Source of the DNA: Sphingobium estronivorans
GTDB lineage: Bacteria > Pseudomonadota > Alphaproteobacteria > Sphingomonadales > Sphingomonadaceae
Length of the DNA stretch: 64,000 nt
Direction: 5' to 3'
Assembly (NCBI RefSeq): GCF_008692605.1
Contig: NZ_LFCT01000003.1
Location: 186,001-250,000, forward strand
The notes under the pieces were generated by a model. The model saw nothing but the letters and a program-made list of their open reading frames with translations. It did not search any database and was not told the origin of the DNA. How positions within the stretch are numbered: position 1 is the first letter of the stretch; each line of letters begins with the position of its first letter. The position numbers and the translations under genes are program-made. Positions 1 through 11,915 of this stretch are shown here, one piece after another.

Positions 1-316
1 CATGCTTGGCCGCCGTCTCCGCCTTGTTGAGGCCGGTGAGGCCGCCATAATGGCGCTCATTGAGGTGCCAGTCCTTTTCGACCGGCAACCACAGCCGGCC
101 CATTTCCTCCAGCGCCAGGTTCAGCGTCTTGATCGCGCGGGTCTGGACCGAGGTGTAGCACTGGTCGAAGTCCAGCCCCTTTGCCGCCATCAGGCGCCCG
201 GCGGCGCGTGCTTCCTCGGCGCCCTTCTTGGTCACATCCACGTCCCACCAGCCGGTGAAGCGGTTTTCAAGGTTCCACGAGGATTGACCGTGGCGGATAA
301 GGACGAGCGTGGGCAT
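1..316 (-). CDS. gpmA: 2,3-bisphosphoglycerate-dependent phosphoglycerate mutase, 5' part (cut by window edge)
   Basis: Interconverts 2- and 3-phosphoglycerate in glycolysis and gluconeogenesis, in the cytoplasm. The first 105 codons are present and the gene runs off the left end. The start [10 protein letters not shown] carries the catalytic RHG motif with the phospho-accepting His9, followed by [17 protein letters not shown] and, near residue 93, [10 protein letters not shown]; all are hallmarks of the dPGM family. The ATG at 316 is the natural start because the RHG motif then falls at its usual place. It is divergent from sppA. Family identity is secure; the C-terminal part cannot be judged. 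Confidence 0.95.
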   Translation of the reverse strand, partial: MPTLVLIRHGQSSWNLENRFTGWWDVDVTKKGAEEARAAGRLMAAKGLDFDQCYTSVQTRAIKTLNLALEEMGRLWLPVEKDWHLNERHYGGLTGLNKAETAAKH

Positions 317-347
317 GAAGCGTGTCTCCTGCAAGAGAAACCAAATA

Positions 348-384
348 TTGCGCCCTCCCATAGCGTCGGAAAATATGGGCGCAA
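348..384. promoter_or_regulatory. Inverted repeat in the gpmA/sppA divergent intergenic region
   Basis: TTGCGCCC (348-355) and GGGCGCAA (377-384) are perfect 8-base arms. An alternative inner pair, CCCATA and TATGGG, overlaps them. The site is about 30 bases upstream of the gpmA start. It may be an operator or simply a structured leader; no regulator can be assigned. Confidence 0.35.
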
Positions 385-471
385 GCTTGTGCGGTCTCCG
401 CTTCCCCCCACATTGCAGTCGGTCCGTCGATGGGATAGCCCTTGGGCAGAGCAAAAAAGGAAGCAGGCATC

Positions 472-2373
472 TTGGCTTTTGTGAAAGGCGCGTGGCGCAT
501 TTTGGTCGCGATCAAGGACGGGCTGGTGCTGCTGTTCCTGCTGGGCTTCTTCGGGCTGCTCTATGCCGCCCTGTCCTGGTCGCCCAAGCCCGCCCAGAGC
601 GTGAGCAGCGGCGCGCTGCTGCTGAAGCTGGACGGCACCATCGTCGAGCAGCCGTCGGAGGTCGACCCGATGGCGCTGCTGACGGGATCGAAGGACAAGG
701 CCCGGGAATATGGCCTGGCCGACATCGTCGCCGCGCTGGATGCCGCCAGGGACGACCGGAAGGTGAAGGCCGTGGTGCTGAACCTGGACGGGTTCATGGG
801 CGGCGGTCAGGTGGCGCTGGCGCGGGTCGGCAAGGCGCTGGACGCAGTCCGCGCGGCGAAGAAGCCGATTTTCGCCTATGCCACCATCTATAGCGACGAC
901 AGCTATCAACTGGCGGCCCACGCAACCGAAAGCTGGGTCGATCCGCTGGGCGGGGTCGCGATCATCGGACGCGGCGGATCGGGCCTCTATTATAAGGGCC
1001 TGATCGACAAGCTGGGCGTCAACACCCATGTCTATCGCGTCGGCACCTATAAGAGCTTTGTCGAACCGTTCACGCGCACGGGCCAGTCGCCCGAAGCGAA
1101 ACAGGCCAATCAGGCGCTGGCCAATGCTCTGTGGGAGGACTGGCAGCAGGAAGTCGCCAAGGCGCGGCCCAAGGCGAAGCTGGCCGCCTATACCGGCAAT
1201 CCGGCGGCGGCGGCGGAGGGTGCGGGCGGCAATCTGGCCAAGGCGGCGCTGGATGCCGGACTGATCGACAGGCTGGGCGACGCAGCGGCCTTTGGCGAGC
1301 GGGTAGCACAGGTGGCGGGCGACGCGCCGGACGACAAGCCCGGCGGCTTCGCGACCATCGACCTGAAAAATTACATGGGCGCACACAAGCCAGCCAATGG
1401 CGGCAATATCGGCGTGCTGACCGTGGCGGGCGACATCGTCGATGGCGAGGCGGGACCTGGAACCGCAGCAGGCGACACGATTTCCGCGCTGCTGCGCAAG
1501 GCGCTGGCGGACAAGGATTTGAAGGCGCTGGTGGTGCGGGTCGATTCGCCCGGCGGTTCGGTGATGGCGTCGGAAAAGATCCGCAGCGCGATCATGGCCG
1601 CCAAGTCGGATGGGCTGCCCGTGGTCGTCTCCATGGGCAATGTCGCGGCCAGCGGCGGATATTGGGTGTCGACGCCGGGCGATGTCATCTTTGCCGAGCC
1701 TGACACGATCACCGGCTCCATCGGCGTATTCGGCATCATCCCCAGCTTTGAGGGCACGCTGGCGAAGATCGGCGTCACCACCGATGGCGTGAAGACCACG
1801 CCGCTGTCGGGCCAGCCCGATGTCGTCGGCGGCACGACGCCGGAATTCGACCGGATCATGCAGATGGGGGTCGAGGATATTTACGGCCGTTTCGTGGGAC
1901 TGGTGGCCCAAGCCCGGCGCAAGACGCCGCAGCAGATCGACGCCATTGCGCAAGGCCGCGTCTGGGACGGCGGCACGGCGCGGCAGATCGGGCTGGTCGA
2001 TCGCTTCGGCGGGCTGGAGGACGCGATTGCCGAGGCGGCGAAGCTGGCGAAGATCGATCCGGCCAAGGCCCGCCCCTATCGCATCGCGAAGGAGCCGGAC
2101 AGGTTCGCGAAGTTCGTCCAGTCCATCGTGGATCGCGAGGGTGATGACGATGCGGGCGCGCCCAGCGGGCTTGTGGGGCGCGATCTGCTGGGACGGCAGG
2201 CGATGGTGCAGCGCAACTGGGCCTTGCAGGCGCTGTCGGACGTGCGGGCGCTGGTGAGCGGCGCGGGCGTGCGGGCGGATTGCCTGGAATGCCGGGGCTA
2301 TGGCGCGCCCAGGGTCACGAAGGCGGCGGACGAGCGCGGCCTGATGGCGCTGCTGCTGGGATCGTGGAAATAG
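472..2373 (+). CDS. sppA: Signal peptide peptidase SppA, 67K type
   Basis: Membrane-anchored serine protease that degrades cleaved signal peptides. One N-terminal membrane segment is followed by two tandem peptidase S49 domains, as in the long enterobacterial form (about 618 aa; here 633). The general base is the Lys in [12 protein letters not shown] (about residue 194) and the nucleophile is the Ser in [10 protein letters not shown] (about residue 394), so the Lys/Ser dyad is split between the two domains as expected. No ATG is available near the N-terminus. The TTG at 472 is preferred because AAGGA lies 9 bases upstream; TTG 442 or GTG 481 are alternatives. Confidence 0.93.
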   Translation: MAFVKGAWRILVAIKDGLVLLFLLGFFGLLYAALSWSPKPAQSVSSGALLLKLDGTIVEQPSEVDPMALLTGSKDKAREYGLADIVAALDAARDDRKVKAVVLNLDGFMGGGQVALARVGKALDAVRAAKKPIFAYATIYSDDSYQLAAHATESWVDPLGGVAIIGRGGSGLYYKGLIDKLGVNTHVYRVGTYKSFVEPFTRTGQSPEAKQANQALANALWEDWQQEVAKARPKAKLAAYTGNPAAAAEGAGGNLAKAALDAGLIDRLGDAAAFGERVAQVAGDAPDDKPGGFATIDLKNYMGAHKPANGGNIGVLTVAGDIVDGEAGPGTAAGDTISALLRKALADKDLKALVVRVDSPGGSVMASEKIRSAIMAAKSDGLPVVVSMGNVAASGGYWVSTPGDVIFAEPDTITGSIGVFGIIPSFEGTLAKIGVTTDGVKTTPLSGQPDVVGGTTPEFDRIMQMGVEDIYGRFVGLVAQARRKTPQQIDAIAQGRVWDGGTARQIGLVDRFGGLEDAIAEAAKLAKIDPAKARPYRIAKEPDRFAKFVQSIVDREGDDDAGAPSGLVGRDLLGRQAMVQRNWALQALSDVRALVSGAGVRADCLECRGYGAPRVTKAADERGLMALLLGSWK

Positions 2374-2452
2374 GCCGGGAGGAAGCCGCGTCCCCTCCCC
2401 AGCCCCATTCACCACCTGTTCAATGGTGCACCGCTATGCCAAGGTCATGCGA

Positions 2453-2761
2453 ATGAAGCGGTTGAAATTCCTTACGGCCCTTGGCGCCATGGCGGCGGTT
2501 TTCGCCACGAATCCCGCTGCTTATGCCAACAGCCAGCGTGACGAGCAGGATGCGGCGCGCCGCGCCATGCTGGATGGGCAGGTCATGCCCTTCTCCGTCA
2601 TCAAGCGCCGGGTCGATGCCGCCATGGGCGGCGCCACCTATCTGGGCAGCGAATTCAACCCTTCCTCCAACCGCTACCGCCTGAAATATGTGAAGGACGG
2701 CAAGGTGGTATGGGTTGATGCGGACGGTCGCACGGGCGATATAATCGGCTGGGCGCGCTGA
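2453..2761 (+). CDS. Small exported PepSY-like protein upstream of a two-component system
   Basis: A 102-aa protein with a clear signal peptide (MKRLKFLTALGAMAAVF..., cleavage probably after AAYA). The mature part ends in a PepSY-like segment (YRLKYVKDGKVVWVDADGRTGDI), the type often found just ahead of PhoP/PhoQ-like pairs, where it is thought to act in the periplasm on signalling or proteolysis. The ATG at 2453 is chosen over 2423 and 2447 because AAGG lies 8 bases before it and the signal peptide then starts cleanly. It sits 38 bases before the response regulator on the same strand. The functional link is inferred from context. Confidence 0.8.
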   Translation: MKRLKFLTALGAMAAVFATNPAAYANSQRDEQDAARRAMLDGQVMPFSVIKRRVDAAMGGATYLGSEFNPSSNRYRLKYVKDGKVVWVDADGRTGDIIGWAR

Positions 2762-2799
2762 ACGGCGCCATAAGAGCAACAGAAAAGAAACGGAGCCAT

Positions 2800-3465
2800 A
2801 TGCGTCTGCTGATCGTCGAAGATGAACCCAGCCTGGGGCAGCAGCTCCGCAACACGCTGGAAGGCGCGGGCTATGCCGTGGACCTTGCCGACGATGGCGA
2901 GGACGGACATTTCCTCGGCTCAACGGAAAATTACGACGCGGTGGTGCTGGACCTGGGCCTGCCGACCATTGACGGGCTGACCGTGCTGGACCGCTGGCGC
3001 AAGGAAGGGCGCGGCTTTCCCGTGCTGGTGCTGACGGCGCGCGACAGCTGGTCGGACAAGGTGGCCGGGCTGGACGCGGGCGCCGACGATTATCTGGCCA
3101 AGCCGTTCCAGAGCGAGGAATTGATCGCCCGCCTGCGCGCGCTTATTCGTCGCGCGTCGGGCAATGCGTCGAGTGAATTGATCGCGGGCGACGTGCGGCT
3201 GGACACGCGGTCGGGCAAGGTGACGCTGAAGGGCGAGCCGGTGAAGCTGACGGCGCAGGAATATAAGCTGCTGTCCTACCTGCTCCACCACAAGGGCAAG
3301 GTGGTGAGCCGCACCGAACTGATCGAACATATTTACGATCAGGATTTCGACCGCGATTCCAATACCATCGAAGTGTTCGTGACGCGCATCCGCAAGAAAC
3401 TGGGCGCGGACGTCATCACGACGATTCGCGGGCTTGGCTACAGCCTCGACGAACCGGGGCGGTAA
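2800..3465 (+). CDS. OmpR/PhoP-family response regulator
   Basis: Cytoplasmic DNA-binding regulator of 221 aa. The receiver domain (residues 1-118) carries the acidic pocket (EDE, residues 7-9), the phospho-acceptor Asp51 (VVLDLGLP), Thr79 and Lys101 (AKPF). A winged-helix Trans_reg_C domain follows (residues 125-220, with RTELIEHIYDQDF and a TRIRKKLG recognition helix). Its partner kinase starts 27 bases downstream. The pair most resembles PhoP/PhoQ, but the stimulus cannot be read from the sequence. Confidence 0.95.
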   Translation: MRLLIVEDEPSLGQQLRNTLEGAGYAVDLADDGEDGHFLGSTENYDAVVLDLGLPTIDGLTVLDRWRKEGRGFPVLVLTARDSWSDKVAGLDAGADDYLAKPFQSEELIARLRALIRRASGNASSELIAGDVRLDTRSGKVTLKGEPVKLTAQEYKLLSYLLHHKGKVVSRTELIEHIYDQDFDRDSNTIEVFVTRIRKKLGADVITTIRGLGYSLDEPGR

Positions 3466-3492
3466 TCGGGGCCGAGGTTCCGGCGCCCCGCG

Positions 3493-4854
3493 ATGACCGA
3501 TCCCCATTCCCCTTCCCAGGTTCGTTCCACCGGATCGTTGAGCCGCCGCATGATCGGCATTGCGGCGCTGTGGATCAGCCTGCTGCTGCTGGGCGGCGGG
3601 CTGGCGCTGGACCGGGTGCTGACCAACGCCATCACCCGCAATTTCGACGACGGGATGAATTATGTCCTGACCGCCATGATCGCGTCGGCGGAAATCGGGC
3701 CGGACGGCGAGGTGCTGTTCAACCGCGAACCCGCCGACCAGCGTTTTCTGGAGCCCAATAGCGGCATCTACTACCAGATCAGCGGCAAGGGGCATGAGGA
3801 CTGGCGGTCGCGGTCGCTCTGGGACCGGGCGCTGAAGGTCAATCCGAACCATCAGGACGACGCCCCCCACATCTACGACAGCAACCAGTTCCCCGGCGAG
3901 GACCTGCGCGTCATGGAGCGGAGCATCATTCTGCCGGGGTCGGACACGCGCTGGATGTTCATGGTGGCGCAGGCGCGCGAGGGACTGGACGCGCAGATCA
4001 AGACGTTGCGCTCGACCCTGTTCGAAAGCTTTGCGCTGCTGGCGCTGGGGTTGATCGTGCTGGCGACCCTCCAGACCATTTATGGCCTGCGCCCCCTGCG
4101 CATGGTGCGGCATGAAATCGTGCGGATGCGGGCGGGCGAGAAAAATCGCGTGACCGAACCGATGCCCGCCGAAGTGCTGCCCATGGTCGAGGAACTGAAC
4201 GCCCTGCTCGCCCATAATGAGCGACAGGCGGAGGAGGCGCGAACCCATGCGGGCAATCTGGCCCATGCGCTCAAAACGCCGCTGACCGTCATCATGAACG
4301 CCGCGACGGCGCAATCGCCGGACCTGGGCGACACCGTGATCCGCGAGGCGACGACGATGCGGCGGCAGGTCGACCATCACCTCGCGCGCGCCCGTGCGGT
4401 CGGCCGGCGTGGCGCGGCGCAGAGCCGGGCGGAGGTCTGGCCCAGCCTGGACGCGGTCGAGCGGGCGGTGCAGCGGCTCTATCCGGATGTGCGGATCGAC
4501 ATGGACGGCGCGAAGGATGCCTCCGTCCGGGTCGAGCGACAGGATCTCGATGAAATGCTGGGCAATCTTGTCGAAAACGCTGCAAAATATGGCGGCGGCA
4601 GCGTGTTCGCGACGGTCGGTCGCAAGGGCACGATGGTCGAGATATTGGTCGAGGATGACGGCAAGGGCATCCCCGAAGCGGATCGCATCCGCATCTTCGA
4701 CCGGGGCGTGCGTCTCGATTCGGGGAAACCCGGCACGGGCCTTGGCCTCGCCATCGTGCGGGATGTCGCGGAAATCTATGGCGGGTCGGTCAGGCTGGAG
4801 GAGAGCGAGGATCTGGGCGGGGTGCTGGTGCGGTTGCGGCTACCGGCCGGCTGA
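3493..4854 (+). CDS. PhoQ-like sensor histidine kinase
   Basis: Inner-membrane kinase of 453 aa. TM1 spans about residues 20-42 and TM2 about 176-199, bracketing a periplasmic sensor of about 130 residues. A HAMP-like linker leads to the H-box GNLAHALKTPL (His258), typical of the PhoQ subfamily, then an N-box (LVENAAKYG), G1 (EDDGKGI) and G2 (GTGLGLAI). All catalytic motifs are intact. Its stop codon overlaps the start of the next gene (TGATG), so the DUF454 gene is probably co-translated. Confidence 0.93.
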   Translation: MTDPHSPSQVRSTGSLSRRMIGIAALWISLLLLGGGLALDRVLTNAITRNFDDGMNYVLTAMIASAEIGPDGEVLFNREPADQRFLEPNSGIYYQISGKGHEDWRSRSLWDRALKVNPNHQDDAPHIYDSNQFPGEDLRVMERSIILPGSDTRWMFMVAQAREGLDAQIKTLRSTLFESFALLALGLIVLATLQTIYGLRPLRMVRHEIVRMRAGEKNRVTEPMPAEVLPMVEELNALLAHNERQAEEARTHAGNLAHALKTPLTVIMNAATAQSPDLGDTVIREATTMRRQVDHHLARARAVGRRGAAQSRAEVWPSLDAVERAVQRLYPDVRIDMDGAKDASVRVERQDLDEMLGNLVENAAKYGGGSVFATVGRKGTMVEILVEDDGKGIPEADRIRIFDRGVRLDSGKPGTGLGLAIVRDVAEIYGGSVRLEESEDLGGVLVRLRLPAG

Positions 4855-5207
4855 TGCTGCGGCATTTCTATCTTTTTTCCGGCTTTCTTTCGCTCGGATT
4901 GGGAGCGGTCGGGGTGTTCCTGCCGCTGTTGCCGACCGTGCCGTTCATGATCCTGGCGGCCTTCTGCTTCGCCCGCTCCAGCCCGAGGCTGGAGGCGCGG
5001 CTACTGGAGCATCGCCATTTCGGCCCGCATATCCGGCGCTGGCGAGGAAACGGCGCGATCAGCCGTCGGGGCAAGAAGGCGGCTCTGGCTGCCTTTGCGT
5101 TCAGCGTCGTGCTGGCGCTGTTCTTTTCGCCCTTTCCCTGGTGCCTGATCCCCGTCGCCGCCGCGCTGATCGGCGGGACGTGGATCTGGACGCGGCCGGA
5201 AGCGTAA
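4854..5207 (+). CDS. DUF454 (YbaN-like) small membrane protein
   Basis: A 117-aa inner-membrane protein with an N-terminal hydrophobic hairpin (FFLSLGLGAVGVFLPLLPTVPF-type segment) and two further membrane segments near the C-terminus. The LGxxGxFLPLLPTxPF pattern with FARSSPRLEARLL after it is the DUF454/YbaN signature. The function of the family is not established. It overlaps the sensor kinase stop by one base and appears to be the last gene of that operon. Confidence 0.9.
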   Translation: MLRHFYLFSGFLSLGLGAVGVFLPLLPTVPFMILAAFCFARSSPRLEARLLEHRHFGPHIRRWRGNGAISRRGKKAALAAFAFSVVLALFFSPFPWCLIPVAAALIGGTWIWTRPEA

Positions 5208-5219
5208 TTCCCGGATCGG

Positions 5220-6443
5220 TCAGTTCATCGCCAGGATCATGTTCCGCACCTGCGGATAGATCTGCTTTTCCCATTTGCTGCCCGAAAACACGCCATAATG
5301 ACCGACGCCGGGCTGAAGATGATGGCGCTTGAGATGCGGGCGCAGACCGGTGCAGAGCGCATGGGCCGCCGCCGTCTGGCCCACGGCGCAGACGTCATCC
5401 TTCTCACCCTCGACCGTCAGCAGCGCGGTGTTGCGGATGGCGCCCGGATTGACCTTCCGCCCGCGATAGGTGAGTTCCCCCTTTGCCAGCAGGGTGCGCT
5501 GGAACACCTTGTCCACGGTTTCCAGGTAGAATTCCGCCGTCATATCGAGGACGGCGAAATATTCCTCGTAGAAGGTCTTGATCCTGTCGGCCTCGACCGC
5601 CTTGCCGTCGGCCAGAAGCTGATAAAGTTCGCGATGCGCCGCGCCATGGCGCTCCATGTTCATCGACATGAAAGCCGAAAGCTGGAGGAAGCCCGGATAG
5701 ACCCGCCGTCCCCGGCCCGCATAGCGCATGGGCACCATGCTGATCAGATTATCCTCGAACCATTCCAGCGTCTGTTCATTGGCGAGTTCGTTGACGACCG
5801 TGGGCGCAGCGCGCGTATCGATCGGCCCGCCCATCAGCGTCATGGAGCGCGGCGTCGCCGGGTCCTTGTCCTCCGACATCAGCGAAACCGCCGCCATGGC
5901 GGGCACGCAGGGCTGGCATACGGAGACAAGATGCGATCCCGGCCCCAGTTCCTGCATGAAGGCGATGATATAATCGACATAATCGTCGAAGCCGAAACGA
6001 CCGGCGCTGAGCGGCACGTCCCGCGCATTCTTCCAGTCGGTGATATAGACGTCATGATCGCGCAGCAGCGTCTGGACCGTGTTGCGCAGCAGCGTCGCGA
6101 AATGGCCGGACATCGGCGCCACAACCAGTATCTTGGGCTGGGCGGTCTCGACATCGTCCTTGGCGAAATGCAGCAGATCGCCAAAGGGCATGTCCAGCAC
6201 CACCTCCTCGCGCACCGGCACCACCGCATTGCCGGTTTCCACCGGGCGAATCGCGTAAGCTGGGCGACGATGGGTCAGCTTTGCGCCCTGGAACACGTCC
6301 ATCAGGGCGAACATGCGGCGGGGCATCGCCCAATTGGCCATCGGTCCCATCCTGTCCCGATAGGACAAGGCGATCTGCGCGCCAAAACGCGCCGGAGCCA
6401 GCATGTCATTCCAGGCCTGGTAGCCGCTGTACAACATCATCAT
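5220..6443 (-). CDS. phaZ: Intracellular polyhydroxyalkanoate (PHB) depolymerase
   Basis: Breaks down stored polyhydroxybutyrate inside the cell. The 407-aa sequence matches the intracellular PhaZ family over its length: an N-terminal YxGYQAWNDMLAPxRxGA region, then an alpha/beta-hydrolase core whose lipase-box nucleophile is a cysteine (VSVCQPCVP, Cys176), as in the Ralstonia PhaZ1 type. The C-terminal VGHYGVFSGSKWEKQIYP supplies the catalytic His. Three ATGs in a row (6443, 6440, 6437) make the exact start uncertain by up to two residues. It is divergent from the glutathione transferase gene. No PHB synthase is in the window. Confidence 0.93.
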   Translation of the reverse strand: MMMLYSGYQAWNDMLAPARFGAQIALSYRDRMGPMANWAMPRRMFALMDVFQGAKLTHRRPAYAIRPVETGNAVVPVREEVVLDMPFGDLLHFAKDDVETAQPKILVVAPMSGHFATLLRNTVQTLLRDHDVYITDWKNARDVPLSAGRFGFDDYVDYIIAFMQELGPGSHLVSVCQPCVPAMAAVSLMSEDKDPATPRSMTLMGGPIDTRAAPTVVNELANEQTLEWFEDNLISMVPMRYAGRGRRVYPGFLQLSAFMSMNMERHGAAHRELYQLLADGKAVEADRIKTFYEEYFAVLDMTAEFYLETVDKVFQRTLLAKGELTYRGRKVNPGAIRNTALLTVEGEKDDVCAVGQTAAAHALCTGLRPHLKRHHLQPGVGHYGVFSGSKWEKQIYPQVRNMILAMN

Positions 6444-6567
6444 CTATTTAAGCGTGCCTTGATCTGTGCCATCGCCGATTCGGCTCGTTGTACGCTCGTT
6501 ATACAGTTTTTCCATATTGCACTGCATCATGATTGATGGAAAAATGGGACGAAGCGGAAGGATTGCC

Positions 6568-7224
6568 ATGGCCGTCGCGGAACTGACCATTTCCAGCAAG
6601 ACTTATTCCTCTTGGTCCCTGCGCGGATGGCTGTTGTGCCGCCTTGCGGGATTGCAGGTGACGGAGAAGACCATCGCGCTCAATGACCCGGAAAACCGGG
6701 CGGAATTATTGCTGCTGTCGCCCTCCGTACTGGTGCCGCGCCTGACCCATGAGGGCGCGAGCGTCTGGGACACGCTCGCAATTGCGGAATATCTGCATGA
6801 GCTTTATCCCCATGTCGGCCTCTACCCGGAGGACCGCATCACCCGCGCCCATTGCCGGTCGGTGTCGGGGGAAATCCATTCGGGTTTCATCAACCTGCGC
6901 TCCGCTTTGCCGATGAATTTGAAGGTCCGGCACGAGAAATTTCCGATCTTTTCGGGCGCCAAGCCCGACATCGAGCGAATCGAGGAAATCTGGACCGAAT
7001 GTCTGGACGCCTATGGCGGGCCCTGGCTGTTCGGAGAAACGCCGACCGTCGCGGATGCGATGTTCGCTCCGGTGGCGCAGCGTTTCCTGACCTATGCCGT
7101 GCCGCTGTCGGCCAAATCGGCGATCTATTGCAATTTCAGTAACGACTGGAATCTGATGCGCGAGTGGATCGACGCAGCGCGACAGGAAAAGGCCGAGGTC
7201 GAGGAACTGGAAGTCGAGTTTTAA
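6568..7224 (+). CDS. Glutathione S-transferase family protein
   Basis: A 218-aa cytosolic GST. The N-terminal thioredoxin-like half starts ELTISSKTYSSWSLRGW, where a Ser near residue 14-15 is the probable glutathione-activating residue, and includes the cis-Pro region (SVLVPRLTHEG) and DTLAIAEYL. The all-helical half ends with the usual PTVADAMFAPVA motif. The ATG at 6568 is chosen because GGAAGGA lies 5 bases upstream; an in-frame extension to 6466 lacks family similarity. The stop codon interlocks with the stop of the convergent amidotransferase (TTAA). The substrate is unknown. Confidence 0.9.
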   Translation: MAVAELTISSKTYSSWSLRGWLLCRLAGLQVTEKTIALNDPENRAELLLLSPSVLVPRLTHEGASVWDTLAIAEYLHELYPHVGLYPEDRITRAHCRSVSGEIHSGFINLRSALPMNLKVRHEKFPIFSGAKPDIERIEEIWTECLDAYGGPWLFGETPTVADAMFAPVAQRFLTYAVPLSAKSAIYCNFSNDWNLMREWIDAARQEKAEVEELEVEF

Positions 7225-7922
7225 GCGTCCAGCCCCGCCAACCATTCCCCGATCATCGCCCGACCCGCCGCCACTGCGCCGGGGCCATGATCCGCATGAT
7301 CCTGCCGCAGCGCGATGCCGCATTGCCGGGCGATGTCGAGATCGGCCCAGAAATGGGTCAACCAATCCTCGAACCGGGGGTCCTCGCCCATTTCCGCGTG
7401 GAATTGCAGCGCCAGCACATTGCGGCCACGGCGGAAAGCCTGATGCGCATAGCGGGTCGTTGACGCCAACAGATCGACCCCGGCGGGCAGGTCGAAAGTA
7501 TCGCTGTGCCAGTGCAGCACCGGCACCCCCTCCAAATGACGCAGCGGCGAGTCGGCCCCTGCCCCGTTCAGCGTGACGGGCGCGAAACCCAGTTCCATCT
7601 GCCCGCCGGGATAGACGCGGGCGCCCAGCGCCGCCGCGATCATCTGGCTACCCAGACACACGCCCAGCGTCGGCAGGTCCTGTTCCAACCGAGCCGCGAG
7701 CTTTTCGATCTGATGGGGAATCCAGGGATGGATGTCCTGTTCATAAACGCCCATCGGCCCGCCCATCATGATGAGCAGGTCGGGCGTGCACAGATCGGCA
7801 TCGAGAAAATCAGGGCTGGCGACATCGATCCGCCCGATCTCATAGCCTGCGGCCTCGATCGGCTGGAGATAGCCCGCCGCTCCTTCGCGCGGCACATGAC
7901 GGACGATAAGCGCTTTTTTCAT
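7221..7922 (-). CDS. Class I glutamine amidotransferase-like protein
   Basis: A 233-aa stand-alone GATase1 domain. The nucleophile elbow is LGVCLGSQMIA (Cys near residue 88), the oxyanion-hole motif is MMGGPMGVYE, and the His/Glu pair is in LQFHAEMGED. This is the YfeJ/GMP-synthase-glutaminase-like group, usually annotated as a free-standing amidotransferase without a known synthase partner. The ATG at 7922 is chosen because it starts the beta-strand MKKALIVRHV; the reading frame extends further upstream without similarity and would overlap the next gene. The physiological substrate is unknown. Confidence 0.9.
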   Translation of the reverse strand: MKKALIVRHVPREGAAGYLQPIEAAGYEIGRIDVASPDFLDADLCTPDLLIMMGGPMGVYEQDIHPWIPHQIEKLAARLEQDLPTLGVCLGSQMIAAALGARVYPGGQMELGFAPVTLNGAGADSPLRHLEGVPVLHWHSDTFDLPAGVDLLASTTRYAHQAFRRGRNVLALQFHAEMGEDPRFEDWLTHFWADLDIARQCGIALRQDHADHGPGAVAAGRAMIGEWLAGLDA

Positions 7923-7993
7923 CTCCGTCAGATGGCTAGCCAAAGGGTCGGCCGACCGCCACCCCAGCCTTTCTTGACCGCTCGAAAATCCTC

Positions 7994-8251
7994 CTATCCC
8001 GTCCGTCCGCGACGGTGGATATGCCAGAGCGCAAACAGCCCGATGCACAGCCAGATGATGTTGAGCACCATCGAAGGGATGGCGCCGTGCCATCCGGTGT
8101 TGAGGATGAAGAGCGCGGACCCCAGCGCGTTCATGCCCTGGAAGATCGCCGAGGAGCCGGTCAGGCGACCGGAGGAAACCAGCATATAGGCGCCCAGCAC
8201 CAGCATCGCGCCCAGCCATCCGGCCACTTCGACAAGGATCGCCAAATCCAT
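7994..8251 (-). CDS. Small CBU_0592-like membrane protein
   Basis: An 85-aa protein with three predicted membrane segments (residues about 8-25, 37-52 and 58-77) and a positively charged C-terminus (HIHRRGRTG). The pattern GWxGAxxxLxAYxLxSxGxL...QxxNxxG resembles the CBU_0592 family of small membrane proteins, whose function is unknown. The start codon is only about 10 bases beyond the T-tract of the acnA terminator, with a GGGGG run directly before the ATG, so how it is transcribed is unclear. Confidence 0.75.
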   Translation of the reverse strand: MDLAILVEVAGWLGAMLVLGAYMLVSSGRLTGSSAIFQGMNALGSALFILNTGWHGAIPSMVLNIIWLCIGLFALWHIHRRGRTG

Positions 8252-8260
8252 CCCCCAACG

Positions 8261-8296
8261 AAAAAAGGGCCCCCGCAGCGGCGGAAACCCTTTTCT
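8261..8296 (-). terminator. Rho-independent terminator of acnA
   Basis: On the minus strand AAAAGGG...CCCTTTTTT forms a stem (8263-8269 with 8288-8294) around an inner CCGC/GCGG pairing and ends in six T. It lies 24 bases after the acnA stop codon. Confidence 0.8.
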
Positions 8297-8319
8297 CTTT
8301 AGGTTGCTATGTCAGCCGA

Positions 8320-10989
<2,670 letters not shown>

Positions 10990-11400
10990 GAGTCGTGCGT
11001 CTCCTCGCAGTTGCCTCGACCATGCGGAGGCAGGATGACGCAGTTCCACCAGAGGCTCGCCGGACGGCGAAAAAACTACCGGACGGCAAGGTGGCGGGAT
11101 GCGCCCCAACTCATGGCCGAAGCGGATATGTCCCGATGGCCGCCGCCATAGCGCCTGCGGGCACCAAGTCAAATGCGAAGGCGTGAAAATGGGACGTTTC
11201 TTGGAATCTTTCTTGTAGACGCGCTCATTCCACGCGGGATACATTGTGAGGCGACCGCGTTCTGGTTCAAGGAGCGGGTTGCACAGAGATGAAAATGGGT
11301 CGCTCGCTCTGACTATCGTCGTTGCATCAATGCAGGCGTGATCGGGTTTCGTGCACTTTCGCGCCGATGCCGAGAATATATGTCTGAGGAGGAAGAGACG
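10990..11400. other. Gene-free stretch between acnA and the zinc-ribbon gene
   Basis: This 411-base divergent intergenic region must hold the promoters for acnA (leftward) and the zinc-ribbon gene (rightward). I see no RNA gene, no EcfG-type site, no credible small ORF with a ribosome binding site and no clear palindrome. Confidence 0.5.
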
Positions 11401-11667
11401 ATGCGCCCAGTTTCGAGCCTCGCGACCGGCAAATCTTTTGATCCGGCCTTAAGGGGTTACATCATTCACTATCATCCGGGGGAAGCCAATCACTGCCCCA
11501 GTTGCGGCCGCAGCCAGTGGATGGTCGGTCGCCTGATGGCGGAATGCGCCTATTGCGAAACCGCGCTTCCGCTTGAAAATAACCGGGGTTTCGGGTCCTG
11601 CGCCCGCTTCGTGCACGCGCACGACGCCGTGAAGTCCTATGATCCGCGCGAGTCGTTCAATCCCTGA
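11401..11667 (+). CDS. Small zinc-ribbon protein of unknown function
   Basis: An 88-aa soluble protein with two CxxC pairs (CPSCGRSQW and ECAYCETAL) 15 residues apart, which should bind one structural zinc. No named family is recognised. The ATG at 11401 is decided by a near-perfect Shine-Dalgarno AGGAGG 8 bases upstream, which lies inside the longer in-frame extensions. It is a single-gene unit following a 411-base intergenic region. A role in nucleic-acid or protein binding is possible but not shown. Confidence 0.8.
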   Translation: MRPVSSLATGKSFDPALRGYIIHYHPGEANHCPSCGRSQWMVGRLMAECAYCETALPLENNRGFGSCARFVHAHDAVKSYDPRESFNP

Positions 11668-11705
11668 CGGAACACGACCCTGATGCACATAAGGCCGCAG
11701 CCCGA

Positions 11706-11909
11706 TCAGGCAGCGGCCACCCCCTCCACCTCTACTATGCCGTCGCCGGCATAAAATCCCCGAACCCGCACCCGCTTTTCGACATGATCGATGGGCACGC
11801 GCAGCAGCACCAACCGATAGGTGCCGCCCAGATCGCGCTGGAGCAGGAACCCGGCCTCATCGCGTATCAGCCGGCCGGTTTCATCCACTCCAGCGCCAAT
11901 CTCTCTCAT
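11706..11909 (-). CDS. DUF5818 family small protein
   Basis: A 67-aa soluble protein (MREIGAGVDETGRLIRDEAG..., then a beta-rich segment YRLVLLRVPIDHVEKRVRVRGFY). This matches the DUF5818 pattern common in sphingomonads; function unknown. It begins 6 bases after the DUF1328 stop, so the two are one operon, behind the EcfG-type promoter at 12137-12161. Stress regulation is inferred from that site. Confidence 0.8.
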   Translation of the reverse strand: MREIGAGVDETGRLIRDEAGFLLQRDLGGTYRLVLLRVPIDHVEKRVRVRGFYAGDGIVEVEGVAAA

Positions 11910-11915
11910 ATCCCG

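Noticed and set aside
10990..11244. N-terminal extension of AcnA to an ATG at 11244
   Set aside because: The extension adds 85 residues with no family similarity and removes the space for a promoter; ATG 10989 has a ribosome binding site and the expected family start.
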